A stretch of 64,000 nt of DNA from CAZCTO01 sp964501725 (GTDB lineage: Bacteria; Bacillota; Clostridia; Saccharofermentanales; Saccharofermentanaceae). The notes under the pieces were generated by a model, which worked only from the letters and a program-made list of their open reading frames with translations, made no database searches and had not been told where the DNA came from. Shown one piece after another: positions 16,973-25,491 of the stretch; the stretch's first letter is position 1, and each line of letters starts with the position of its first letter. The stretch is from positions 77,138 through 141,137 of the forward strand of contig CAZCTO010000005.1 in the NCBI GenBank assembly GCA_964501725.1, written 5' to 3'. The translations under genes were made by a program, and so were the position numbers.

Positions 16973-17893
16973 TTATGAGTTCTCTTCCGCTTCTTCAACC
17001 ACATCGTCCGGTACTTCTATCTTCTTGACTTTGTTGAAAGAGGAGAAAGTCAGTTCGATGGTCGCCGCATTTGTCTTTATCTTCATGCTGTTAAGATACT
17101 CCGAGGTTTCATCGCTCGTCCCGCCCAAGGCTGCCATCATCGAATTCATGTAAATATCCATTGCTGTATCGATAGCTCCCTGAAAATCGATCTCCATCTT
17201 CACCGGGAGTTTGCTGGACTTGTCGATCCAAAGGCTGACTTCCACCTTGATGTCACCGAAGTCTATGTCAGAACTTCCCGTCATTTCGTCAAAGGTTTCC
17301 GAAGCTTCTTCGACATCGATGGATTCCAGAAGGTCGATGAGGTAATTTCCGTCAACTTCTCCCTCAATCAAATAAGCATCCTTCTTGTTCACCTTCTCAG
17401 TTTTATCGCTCAGTTCAAGATCGTCTTCGTATTCCGACAGAAGATCAATCAAATTCCCAATCTGAATAGCTTCGAGAGCCTGATCAACATCCTCGGTATC
17501 CGTCTCGTCACTATCCTCGGATGAAGTCATTTCCCATCCATCCCCTTGATCGGCATATGCGATAAATTCATCATCATCTTTGATCACATATGCCTCGACT
17601 TCCATTGAATCTTCTTCCGTCGCCGCGCTGAAAGCAATATAGCCCTTCATATGCGATGCATCTTTTGTATACTCCAGTTCAACTTCTCCGTCTGCGGTGA
17701 TGCCGACAGTCATATTATCCATGCTCATATCGACATCGAGCTCCACGACTGCGCCCATTTCAAACGATTTCACTTTTTTTGCCTTCTTTGCGGAATCTTC
17801 AAGAAGGGACTCAAGCGTCACCTTACCTCCACAGCCGGTCATCGAAAAAAGCATTGCTATAACTACTACCAGTACCGCTATCTTCTTTTTCAT
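16973..17893 (-). CDS. Acidic lipoprotein, DUF6612-like
   Basis: The product is 306 aa; the ATG at 17893 follows GGAGGG. The signal peptide ends in FSMTGCGG, a lipobox. The mature part alternates beta strands and is strongly acidic, with an Asp/Glu/Ser-rich insert near residue 130 (SSEDSDETDTEDVDQ). The pattern of a helix with KKAKKVKSFEM followed by many strands and a WIDKSSKLPVKMEI motif resembles LolA/LppX-fold lipoproteins classed as DUF6612 in Firmicutes. The function is unknown. It is transcribed alone. Confidence 0.65.
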   Translation of the reverse strand: MKKKIAVLVVVIAMLFSMTGCGGKVTLESLLEDSAKKAKKVKSFEMGAVVELDVDMSMDNMTVGITADGEVELEYTKDASHMKGYIAFSAATEEDSMEVEAYVIKDDDEFIAYADQGDGWEMTSSEDSDETDTEDVDQALEAIQIGNLIDLLSEYEDDLELSDKTEKVNKKDAYLIEGEVDGNYLIDLLESIDVEEASETFDEMTGSSDIDFGDIKVEVSLWIDKSSKLPVKMEIDFQGAIDTAMDIYMNSMMAALGGTSDETSEYLNSMKIKTNAATIELTFSSFNKVKKIEVPDDVVEEAEENS

Positions 17894-18033
17894 TTTTCCC
17901 TCCAAAATTATATGATTCAGTAACAATTATACTCTTGTTCGGATTGATTCTCAAATATACCAACTTTTCCGACGGATAACAATATCTTTACTTCAATTCA
18001 AAATATTGATTCGCACTATATAAATCAATGAAT

Positions 18034-18042
18034 ATGCTATAA
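18034..18042 (+). promoter_or_regulatory. Extended -10 promoter of the kinase-like/hpt operon
   Basis: TGCTATAAT is a textbook extended -10 element; no good -35 is visible. Transcription would start near 18049, about 84 nt before the TTG start at 18133. Confidence 0.6.
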
Positions 18043-18132
18043 TTTTATTATGAAGAAAAGCCTTGAGAGCCTGCGCGATAGTGCTTTTCAATATCCGTCC
18101 ATAGACTGGTTTTTCGGTAAGGGGGAGAAGCG

Positions 18133-19089
18133 TTGTCAATCATTACCATATCCAGGCAGGTCGGGAGTCTCGGAGACGAGATTGCCGAAGCGTTAAAGAG
18201 CAAGCTCGATTGGGAATTAATCACAAGAAATCACTTAATTGATCGTTTCTTTGCGGATATAACAAACGACAGGCAGAAGCATCTTCTGAATGAAAGTGCT
18301 AAGTTTTACCTCTCCGAAATTGAAAATTACGGATCCTATAAGGATCTGTTGGAGCAATCTTTATTTGATCTTGCAGACAAGTCGTCCGCGATTCTCGTTG
18401 GTTTTGGCTCACAGGTCATTTTTGCCGGTTATCCGGAAGCCGTGCATGTTCGAATCATTGCCCCGGAGAAAACCAGAATCGCACGGATTCGAAAGCAGTA
18501 CAGTGTTTCGGATTCGGAGGCGGGGCAGATTCTCGCGATGGCCGACACGAAGCATAAGAGATTTGTTTCAACGGTTTTTGGCGAAGATATCACCAACTCC
18601 TCTCTTTATCACATCACACTCAATACCGCAAAGATGAGCGTCGACGAATGCACCGCGGCAATAATCGCATTGCAGCACGAACATGAACTCAGCTGCCGTT
18701 TGCGCAAGGATAACGAGAAAAAGGACACACTCGATCACCAGACCGAGTTGCCCGTTTTCAAGAATCCTTCGGAGGCTGAATTCGCCCGCATACTGGATAT
18801 GTATCAGATCGCATGGAAATATGAGCCGAGGACTTTCCCGGTCGAATGGGACGCCGAAGGCAACATCACGCTCGCGTTCAGCCCGGACTTTTACCTGACT
18901 CAATTCGATACTTATCTGGAACTTACGACGATGAATCAGAAATACGTTACCGAAAAAAACCGCAAGCTGAAGAAAGTGCGCGAATTGTACCCCGGAACGA
19001 ATATTCGTATCGTATACAAGAAGGATTTCATTTCCCTGATTGAGCGTTTCAAAATGACAGCTACCGGTGATGGAGAGAATTGCACATGA
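18133..19089 (+). CDS. Cytidylate-kinase-like domain fused to a PD-(D/E)XK nuclease-like domain
   Basis: The product is 318 aa; the TTG at 18133 follows GGGGGAG. Residues 1-185 match the cytidylate kinase-like family: ITISRQVGSLGDEIAEAL as the P-loop region, then ILVGFGSQVIF and REH-like helices. Residues about 210-310 form a second domain, with EFARILDMYQIAWKYEPRTFP, FSPDFYL, YLELT and VTEKNRKLKKVRELYP, the strand-helix order of PD-(D/E)XK nuclease-like domains, though the usual ExK reads ExT. The stop overlaps the hpt start (ATGA). The substrates are unknown; the fusion and the coupling to hpt suggest a link to nucleotide metabolism. Confidence 0.75.
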   Translation: MSIITISRQVGSLGDEIAEALKSKLDWELITRNHLIDRFFADITNDRQKHLLNESAKFYLSEIENYGSYKDLLEQSLFDLADKSSAILVGFGSQVIFAGYPEAVHVRIIAPEKTRIARIRKQYSVSDSEAGQILAMADTKHKRFVSTVFGEDITNSSLYHITLNTAKMSVDECTAAIIALQHEHELSCRLRKDNEKKDTLDHQTELPVFKNPSEAEFARILDMYQIAWKYEPRTFPVEWDAEGNITLAFSPDFYLTQFDTYLELTTMNQKYVTEKNRKLKKVRELYPGTNIRIVYKKDFISLIERFKMTATGDGENCT

Positions 19090-19613
19090 AAGACCTTCAT
19101 ATCAAACAGGTCGTACATACCGAAGAGGCTATCCGCCGGAGAACCGCGGAGCTCGGCAAGCAGATCACCGCAGATTACGAGGGCAAGGATTTGATCCTCA
19201 TCGGCGTTCTGAAAGGCTCATTGTATTTCTTTTCGGATCTGACAAGAGCCATTGATTTACCCATAGGGGTGGATTTAATTTCAATCGGTAATATCCCGGA
19301 TACAACCAGCCAGACCGGCATTGTAAGGATTATGAAAGACCTCGATCTGAATATTTCCGGCAAACATGTTTTGCTCATTGAAGATATTCTGCGTACGGGA
19401 CTAACCACCGCGTACCTTCTTCAAAGTCTCAAAACGCGCAAACCCGCGGATATACAGGTCTGTACCCTTCTATATAATCCCGATCGCCTTCTCATAAACG
19501 TTCCGATCGCCTACTACGGTTTTGAAGTGACCCGGAACTGGCTGGTCGGTTACGGAATGGACGTAGATGAGAAATGGCGCAATCTGCCGTACATCGCGGA
19601 ACTGAATCGATAA
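19086..19613 (+). CDS. hpt: Hypoxanthine phosphoribosyltransferase
   Basis: The product is 175 aa, the family length. It converts hypoxanthine or guanine with PRPP into IMP or GMP (purine salvage, cytosol). The PRPP-binding motif is near residues 98-110: VLLIEDILRTGLTT. Also seen are LIGVLKGSLYFFSDL (the early loop with LKG), and GFEVTRNWLVGYGMDVDEKWRNLPYI near the end, typical of Hpt. The ATG at 19086 overlaps the stop of the kinase-like gene, so translation is coupled. It ends before a hairpin terminator. Confidence 0.96.
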   Translation: MKDLHIKQVVHTEEAIRRRTAELGKQITADYEGKDLILIGVLKGSLYFFSDLTRAIDLPIGVDLISIGNIPDTTSQTGIVRIMKDLDLNISGKHVLLIEDILRTGLTTAYLLQSLKTRKPADIQVCTLLYNPDRLLINVPIAYYGFEVTRNWLVGYGMDVDEKWRNLPYIAELNR

Positions 19614-19650
19614 TCCGGATTTAATCGTCGGAATTTGACCGGTGATTACC

Positions 19651-19690
19651 ATGAAAAAACGAAGCACCCGTATTTAGCGGGTGCTTCTAT
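19651..19690. terminator. Terminator shared by hpt (+) and the noncoding RNA locus (-)
   Basis: GAAGCACCCG and CGGGTGCTTC form a 10-bp perfect stem around a 7-nt loop. On the minus strand GTTTTTTC follows, so the better fit is to end leftward transcription from the RNA locus; it also serves hpt. Confidence 0.8.
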
Positions 19691-19708
19691 CTCTAATCCC
19701 TTTCGGGA

Positions 19709-20145
19709 TAAAAAAGGGCTCCAGCGAACCTGTTTGATACATCCTTGTCTTTCCGGCTGCCCTTTGTTACCTGCGAATCTATAAAGCCTGACTCGTGACC
19801 CTTATCTTTGTGGATTTACTTGGTTCGAACTAATGCCCTTACCGTTCCATCCTACTGATTCCGGTTTTACTCGGTTACAACTTGCGTCTTCGCCTTTCAT
19901 TCCTTCCGACCCCCAGATCTCCCGGATCCAACTCACGTTCTCACCGATCTACCTTTCAGATCTTGACCCATCCGTCCTGCTCGCGACTTGTGTCCGCCTG
20001 CGCGTCCCGTCAATCGCTATTCGCTTTCCACTCTTCTTCGCTCCGTCCGGATGTTCGAATTAATCTCCTATCCATCATTCTCGGCGTCTCTGTAGTGGCG
20101 GCACTCCCTCTAGATTTTGGTGTTCTCTAGTATTCCCTGGAGCTT
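19709..20145 (-). ncRNA. Candidate large structured noncoding RNA (~440 nt, perhaps ~490)
   Basis: No reading frame can be supported here, yet the stretch has the marks of an RNA gene on the minus strand. A strong promoter (20152-20179) precedes it. GCTCCAG near the 5' end (20143-20137) is perfectly complementary to CTGGAGC at the 3' end (19724-19718), giving a closing helix, followed by a run of six T. A small hairpin with a GAAA loop (19696-19709) and the terminator at 19651-19690 follow, so the transcript may extend to about 19655. The RNA strand is purine-rich with many short local stems, e.g. CTAGA/TCTAG, GATCT/AGATC and GCG-AAGA-CGC. I see none of the conserved motifs of RNase P RNA (GAGGAAAGUCC), tmRNA, SRP RNA or 6S RNA. 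It could be a known large RNA class that I cannot recognise by eye. Confidence 0.7.
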
Positions 20146-20151
20146 GGTTTA

Positions 20152-20179
20152 ATTATAGCATCAGGGCCATAAAAGTCAA
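20152..20179 (-). promoter_or_regulatory. Promoter of the noncoding RNA locus
   Basis: On the minus strand TTGACT (20174-20179) and TATAAT (20152-20157) are 16 bp apart, and the -10 is extended (TGCTATAAT). It is among the best sigma-A-type promoters in the window. Confidence 0.8.
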
Positions 20180-20366
20180 TAGATTTTCACAATAATTTAT
20201 TCATTTTCTATTTGATTTTTGTGCACAATCACTACGAATTGGGAAAGGCCGAAGTCCCTAGGGTTTCCGCCGAATGGCCGCAAAAGCGTAACGTTTTGCT
20301 CTGGGATTCAAGACTCAATCCGCAAATTTATCAAATGTAGTATACCGAAGTTAACTGCCCGTCAGG

Positions 20367-21614
20367 TTATTTCTTGTATGTCTTCAACTCGCTCCGGCGG
20401 GAATCGCCGCCGATGAGTTCCTGATAAAGTGCGATTCCGAACACCGGGGCAATGGCATAAATATGGTCGAAAATGTCTGATTGTACGTTTTCAAATTCTT
20501 CGAAAGACGTTTTCGAGCAAAAAGCGATCACTTCCAAGGGGATTCCGCGATTCTCCGACGGTTTCTGGCGTACCACAACGGTCAAATCGCTCCGGATGTC
20601 CGGATGATTCCGCACATATCGGTCAATGTATACGCGAAAAACACCGATATTGGTCAGGTGCTTCTCATTGGCTGTCTCTCCGGCGGGCATATCCGGCTTC
20701 ACAGGCTGCCTGCCGGCTTCGCGCTTATCGAGAATATACGATTCGAGATGATGAATTCTCGAATACTCATCGAGCATTTCCTCGGTACAGAAACGGATTG
20801 AATTGACATCAACGGATATCGACCGGGCAAACCGGCGCGCGCCGCCCTCAGTCATTTTGCGCCAGTTTTTAAACGTTCCGGACACGAGCGCATATGCCGG
20901 AATGGTGCTCCGGGTATTGTCAAAATTATCGACGGACACGGAAATCAGGGATATCTCGTACACGACGCCGTTGATATCCTTCCCCGGGACCTCGATCCAG
21001 TCACCGATGCGAACCATATCGTTGGAGCTCAGTTGAATACCCGCAACCAGTCCGAGAAGCGTGTCTTTGAACACGAATGACATCACCGCGGCGAATGCAC
21101 TGATCCCTGACAGAAGCACGAGCGGACTCTCGTCAATCCAGGAAGCGATAATGACGATTCCGAAAACCAACACCACCATAATCTCAATCACTTGCAGTAA
21201 TCCCTTGATCGGACGCCTCTTGGATACTTCACGTTGCCGATACCGGTCATCAATGATATCCAGGAGCGCGGACAGTGAAATTACGATAACCACTATCGTA
21301 TAAAGCGAGGCGGCTTTGGTAATCCACGGCTGGGAAGAAACCGGAAAATACGGCACACACAGACGTACCACCAACGGTGTGATCAGGTGCATTAAACGCT
21401 GAATCAAACGACGATTGTTGATGGTTTCCGCCATTTTGTTCTTCCGTACGGCGGGTATCCGAAAAAAGATCGCGGCCGCAATGAGTTTGGTGATTTGATA
21501 CAGAAGCAAACACAACGCAATTACCAGAACCGCTCTGGCTGAGTAAAGAACCAGGTTCCCGATATTGCCTTCGAGTCCGAGTTTATTGAGCAGGTCATCC
21601 AGCAATGTAAACAT
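20367..21614 (-). CDS. MscS-family mechanosensitive ion channel
   Basis: The product is 415 aa; the ATG at 21614 follows GGAGGGG. Membrane segments lie in the first half (about 20-45, 80-100, 105-125, 145-170). The pore-lining helix and beta domain follow: PLVLLSGISAFAAVMSFVFKDTLLGLVAGIQLSSNDMVRIGDWIEVPGKDINGVV, the core of MscS. A C-terminal extension of about 180 aa includes a VDVNSIRF segment, like the YbdG-type members. It gates under membrane tension and releases solutes on osmotic downshock. Confidence 0.94.
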   Translation of the reverse strand: MFTLLDDLLNKLGLEGNIGNLVLYSARAVLVIALCLLLYQITKLIAAAIFFRIPAVRKNKMAETINNRRLIQRLMHLITPLVVRLCVPYFPVSSQPWITKAASLYTIVVIVISLSALLDIIDDRYRQREVSKRRPIKGLLQVIEIMVVLVFGIVIIASWIDESPLVLLSGISAFAAVMSFVFKDTLLGLVAGIQLSSNDMVRIGDWIEVPGKDINGVVYEISLISVSVDNFDNTRSTIPAYALVSGTFKNWRKMTEGGARRFARSISVDVNSIRFCTEEMLDEYSRIHHLESYILDKREAGRQPVKPDMPAGETANEKHLTNIGVFRVYIDRYVRNHPDIRSDLTVVVRQKPSENRGIPLEVIAFCSKTSFEEFENVQSDIFDHIYAIAPVFGIALYQELIGGDSRRSELKTYKK

Positions 21615-21834
21615 TTTCCCCTCCGCTGATCGGGTGTCAATTTCACGTCTATTATATATCAATTCACTGACTTTACCCGGGTGGTGTGATAAAAAACACA
21701 TTCCTGTTTTCCGTGTTTGACCCAAATCGTTTATTTTCAATTTGTTCATCTGATCCGAACAGAGGAATGCTACAATGACAAAGGTTTTTGTTGTTACTAA
21801 TAAAACAATAATATTATCGGGATGGGGGTATTTC

Positions 21835-22455
21835 ATGAAAACCAGTAAAGTGCTCCATAATGTGAACCGGGGATTTCTGCTTTTCGCTGTACTAGCGATC
21901 GGGGTCGGTGTTTTTCTGATCCTTCAGGGAATGGCGGATAAAAAGCTCGAGCCGGAACTCAAGGCCATGGCTCGGGACTTTATCGCCGACAGCGACAAAC
22001 TGGTCATACTGCCGGAAGAGTACCGGGTCTTTGATGAAAACGGATCAACGGATTTGCTTGGAAACGCTGATCTTGCAAACCATTTAATTCAGTCATCTTC
22101 CGCTAATGCCGGATTTTATTCGGATAATCCTTCACTCAGAAAATATTCGTTAAGCTGGTTCACTATGTTTGTATCGGCTCAACGCTCAACCCAAAAATAC
22201 TATGCTTCCGCCAAAACGGAAATCGTGAAATTCAAGAGTTTTTCTGTCTATAACAACAAAGCGACCCTTTCATTTGATGTTCTTTTTTCCTGTGAAATAC
22301 TTACCCCCGGCGGAAGTTCAGCGATGGATCCCGACAGGGAGACCGAAACCCTTATCTTCGAAAAAGAGGGGGGCAAATGGATAATCACAAATTATGAGAC
22401 CTACAGATTTGATTCGCTTTTTAATTACTCGGACGGGGGTGAAATGGTGTGGTAG
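21835..22455 (+). CDS. Membrane-anchored protein of unknown function, first gene of an ABC operon
   Basis: The product is 206 aa; the ATG at 21835 follows GATGGGGG. One N-terminal membrane helix (about 14-34) anchors an extracellular domain. The end of that domain (FEKEGGKWIITNYETYRFDSLF) has the strand pattern of NTF2-like domains, but I do not recognise the family. Its stop overlaps the GTG start of the ABC ATPase by 5 nt, so it is probably an accessory part of that exporter. Confidence 0.75.
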   Translation: MKTSKVLHNVNRGFLLFAVLAIGVGVFLILQGMADKKLEPELKAMARDFIADSDKLVILPEEYRVFDENGSTDLLGNADLANHLIQSSSANAGFYSDNPSLRKYSLSWFTMFVSAQRSTQKYYASAKTEIVKFKSFSVYNNKATLSFDVLFSCEILTPGGSSAMDPDRETETLIFEKEGGKWIITNYETYRFDSLFNYSDGGEMVW

Positions 22456-23375
22456 CGGCGATGAAGGTTACGAATGTTTCAAAATCATTCGGACGAAAGA
22501 AAATCATTGATAACGTATCGTTTGAAATATACCCCGGAGAAGTATTCGGTTTTCTCGGCCCGAACGGCGCCGGCAAAACGACGATGATTAAAATGATTAT
22601 GGGTTTTCTCTCGATGGATGAAGGCTCTGTCGAAATCAACGGATTTGACCGGGAAAAGAATTACGAGAAAGCGATGCGCAGTATCGGAGGGATTGTCGAA
22701 AATCCCGAAATGTATAAGGATATGACCGGCAGGGAAAATCTCCGGATGTATGCCCGGTTGCAAAGCCGGATTCAGAAGGAACGCATTGAAGAAGTGTTGA
22801 CGATCGTTGGGATGCAGGATCGTGCAGACGAAAAAGTCAGAAAATACTCTTTGGGAATGAAACAGCGCATCGGCGTGGCTCAGGCGATGGTTCACAAGCC
22901 CCGCGTCCTGATTTTGGATGAACCTACAAACGGTCTGGATCCGGCGGGAATCCGGGAACTGCGGGATATTCTGATCAAGCTTGCCCACGAAGAGCAGGTT
23001 GCCGTCATGGTCTCGAGTCACCTTTTATCGGAAATGCAGATGATGTGTGACCGCGTCGGCATCATCGACAGAGGCAGACTTCTTGATATCAAGACCATGG
23101 AAGAACTGCGCAACTTATCCGGCGGCGCATCCACTCAACGCATCAAGGTGTCCAGACCTTCGGAAGCATCGGAAGTCCTCAAGGGTCTCGGTTTCGACAA
23201 AATCGCCAATATTACGGATTCCGAAATGGATGTGCAGGTGAACGGCGTTGACATCCCTCGAGTCGTCAAAGCACTGGTTGACGGTGGTTTTGATATATCC
23301 GGCGTCCGTCTGCTTGAATCATCACTCGAAGACGCGTTCCTGCGTATTACGGGAGGGGGAATCAACATTGGATAA
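22449..23375 (+). CDS. ABC transporter ATP-binding protein (BcrA/CcmA type exporter)
   Basis: The product is 308 aa. It has Walker A GPNGAGKTT (residues 37-45), the Q-loop region, the signature YSLGMKQR and Walker B LILDEPTNGLDP, followed by the H-loop SSHLL. A C-terminal regulatory part of about 90 aa (from IKVSRPSEASEV) is usual for BcrA-like ATPases. I take the GTG at 22449 overlapping the upstream stop; an ATG at 22461 is an alternative. It energises the permease encoded next; the substrate is unknown, and peptide antibiotics or lipids are typical for the class. Confidence 0.93.
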   Translation: MVAAMKVTNVSKSFGRKKIIDNVSFEIYPGEVFGFLGPNGAGKTTMIKMIMGFLSMDEGSVEINGFDREKNYEKAMRSIGGIVENPEMYKDMTGRENLRMYARLQSRIQKERIEEVLTIVGMQDRADEKVRKYSLGMKQRIGVAQAMVHKPRVLILDEPTNGLDPAGIRELRDILIKLAHEEQVAVMVSSHLLSEMQMMCDRVGIIDRGRLLDIKTMEELRNLSGGASTQRIKVSRPSEASEVLKGLGFDKIANITDSEMDVQVNGVDIPRVVKALVDGGFDISGVRLLESSLEDAFLRITGGGINIG

Positions 23376-24951
23376 GATACTGAAACTTTATATCAATGAA
23401 ATGTTCAAATTGTCCCGAAAAGCCAGTACGATCGTACTGCTGATTCTGATGATCATTGCGTGCTTTTTGCTCCCGCTGTTCATTAAAGTAAATCAGGATT
23501 TATTCCTGTACAACGATATGTCCGATTATACAGATAACACTGCGCTGATACAGCAAAAATCAGAATCAGAAAAAAGAATCGCGCAGATTGAATCAGCAAT
23601 TTCCGGACTCGAAGGATCCGCGGATGCGGATATGCAGATTGATTCGCTTCAAATGGAAATGGTCAGTTATAAAGCAGAAATTGAGAAAATTGACCTCATG
23701 CTTGCGAACAATATCACCGGACACGAGAAGGACGGCTTTGTTTATGACGCCGTGAATTACATTCCTGTTCTGCGGGGTTTTCTGGCAGATCTTGCAACCG
23801 TGAGCGAGGAGGATCGTGATGCCGCCTGGGAAGCTAAAAATGCGCTTTATGAGGAAGGCATTGACCTTGCATATTCATCTGTGGAGACGAAGAATTTCAA
23901 AGCATTTGTTGATTTCGAACGCCGTTATTTTCAATCAGATCCGTATGGTCTTATTGACGAAACCATTATGCCATTATTCATTGAACAGACAGATCTATGG
24001 TACCAATTGGATCCGAGTGGCGGAACCGACGGGCAACATGATTACAATGATATTCGGGGTGTAATTGACGTACTTTCCAAGATGAGGAACGAACTCAACA
24101 GCGGCGTTACTGAGGAAGAGACATTAAGCGGAACCAGATACACTTCATTAAGTCCTAAGAGAGAAGCAGAACTCAGGGAACAAATTGCTGTAGTAGAGTA
24201 CAGAATAAAAAATAACAATCTTGTATTAGCCTCCGAATCTCCTTTATGGAACGATACGAAAATGTTATCGGTCGGTCTGGGGCAGTTTCTCATAACCATA
24301 CTGCTTCTTGTAATTGCCGGGAGTGCCATGTCTCAGGAAATAGCTACCGGTTCCATAAAATCTTTGATTATCGCGCCGGTCCGGCGGTGGAAAATTTTCA
24401 CCGCGAAACTTCTTTCTTTGTTTACAACAGGCGTGATCGGTTTTGTAATGCTCTGCATCTTCTCTAATGTCGGTGCTGCGGTTTTTTTGGGTACCGATGC
24501 AATGGTCCCCTACGTTTATGTTTCCGGAGGCGTGATTCATTCCATGCCGTACTGGCTTTATGATTTGCTGAACCTTTTTATCGAAAATATCAGTACGATA
24601 GTATACTGCACCTTTGCATTTATGCTTTCAATCATCACCCGTAACACGGCTCTGTCCGTCGGAGTCTCCATTGCGACTTTGTTTACGACAAGTGGAGCTA
24701 CCCAGCTTCTGGATAACTTGCCTTTCCCTCACCAGTTGTGGATGGACTTCCTTCCGTTTATGAATTTCGATCTGGCCGATAATCTTTTCCCTTTCAGCAG
24801 TTTTATGGAACCGCTGGGTTCGATGATGACATCTTTCGGGATGTACGTGATCCGTCCATCTCTCCAATTCTCAATCATTTACTTAATCGTACTTCTGTTC
24901 TGCATGCTCTATACCGGGTTTGACTCATTTACGAGACGGGATATTAAGTAA
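23368..24951 (+). CDS. ABC-2 type permease with large extracellular domain
   Basis: The product is 527 aa. The TTG at 23368 follows GGGAGGGGG and overlaps the ATPase stop by 8 nt; an earlier ATG at 23248 lies inside the ATPase gene. One membrane helix (about 17-40) precedes a long extracellular domain (about 45-310) with a coiled-coil-like stretch near 60-115. Five more helices (about 320-525) make up the ABC-2 core, including the SQEIATGSIKSLIIAPVRRWKIFTAKL coupling helix. It pairs with the upstream ATPase. A clear terminator follows. Confidence 0.9.
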   Translation: MDKILKLYINEMFKLSRKASTIVLLILMIIACFLLPLFIKVNQDLFLYNDMSDYTDNTALIQQKSESEKRIAQIESAISGLEGSADADMQIDSLQMEMVSYKAEIEKIDLMLANNITGHEKDGFVYDAVNYIPVLRGFLADLATVSEEDRDAAWEAKNALYEEGIDLAYSSVETKNFKAFVDFERRYFQSDPYGLIDETIMPLFIEQTDLWYQLDPSGGTDGQHDYNDIRGVIDVLSKMRNELNSGVTEEETLSGTRYTSLSPKREAELREQIAVVEYRIKNNNLVLASESPLWNDTKMLSVGLGQFLITILLLVIAGSAMSQEIATGSIKSLIIAPVRRWKIFTAKLLSLFTTGVIGFVMLCIFSNVGAAVFLGTDAMVPYVYVSGGVIHSMPYWLYDLLNLFIENISTIVYCTFAFMLSIITRNTALSVGVSIATLFTTSGATQLLDNLPFPHQLWMDFLPFMNFDLADNLFPFSSFMEPLGSMMTSFGMYVIRPSLQFSIIYLIVLLFCMLYTGFDSFTRRDIK

Positions 24952-24973
24952 CGGATCATCAGTGCGAGCACAT

Positions 24974-25022
24974 AAAGCTGCCTTAAAGACTTGTTTTTAA
25001 GTCCGTAGAGGCAGCTTTTTGT
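24974..25022 (+). terminator. Rho-independent terminator of the ABC exporter operon
   Basis: AAAGCTGCCT and AGGCAGCTTT form the outer stem, with an inner GACTT/AAGTC stem, followed by TTTTTG. Confidence 0.8.
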
Positions 25023-25247
25023 TTGCGTATCAAAAAGCGGATTTGTGTTTATAATGAGCGGCGATTATTGCGAAGAACCGATTGAGAAGTTTATTCTGAT
25101 CAGAGAGTAAATTATATCCGGTTGTTGGAATGGCAAATACCACCCAATTTTATCTGCCGTATCCAGTTTTAGCTTACCTCTGCACCGAGATATTTATGGC
25201 CGCTTTAATCGTCGATAATGCCTTTTAGAAGAGTATTTCTTAATGTG

Positions 25248-25288
25248 ATGCGTATAAAAAGCGGCAAAACAGTTCATTTTATACGCAT
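25248..25288 (+). repeat. 41-bp dispersed hairpin repeat, copy 1
   Basis: The arms ATGCGTATAAAA and TTTTATACGCAT are perfect inverted 12-mers around a 17-nt centre. Copy 2 begins 75 bp further on with the same centre; copy 3 lies at 53324. Confidence 0.85.
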
Positions 25289-25322
25289 TTTTCTCTCCGA
25301 AAGAACGCCATCGCCGCCCCAT

Positions 25323-25363
25323 ATGCTTATAAAAAGCGGCAAAACAGTTCATTTTATACGCAT
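25323..25363 (+). repeat. 41-bp dispersed hairpin repeat, copy 2
   Basis: Identical to copy 1 except for one G-to-T change in the left arm (ATGCTTATAAAA), in the same orientation. The sequence between copies 1 and 2 is unrelated to the repeat. Confidence 0.85.
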
Positions 25364-25491
25364 TTCCGGCTGCGCGTGACCCTGCCGCCGCCGCTGAAGT
25401 ACCGGCCGGATAGGAAGAGTTATTATGCCCCCGCAATGCTGGACTTTTTCCCTTTTTTGAGACATCAACTTCATGTCTTCATTCCGCTTGT

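Larger units (their letters stand above)
24952..25491. other. Gene-free intergenic stretch holding two dispersed-repeat copies
   Basis: This 540-nt gap holds the ABC operon terminator (24974-25022) and two copies of a 41-bp hairpin repeat (25248-25288, 25323-25363). An 80-codon frame across the repeats on the minus strand is only the translation of the repeats themselves. I see nothing else coding in it. Confidence 0.7.

Noticed and set aside
19833..20130. Plus-strand reading frames inside the RNA locus
   Set aside because: Low-complexity Ser/Pro/Arg-rich products without ribosome binding sites, lying opposite the proposed RNA transcript.
19709..20145. RNase P RNA, tmRNA, SRP RNA or 6S RNA
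   Set aside because: The GAGGAAAGUCC and ACAGAA boxes of RNase P, the tmRNA ends, the SRP GGAAG/AGCAG loop and the 6S size and bubble are not seen.
25194..25436. An 80-codon minus-strand gene with repeated NAYKMNCFAAFY peptide
   Set aside because: The repeated peptide is just the translation of the two hairpin-repeat copies; no ribosome binding site and no other support.
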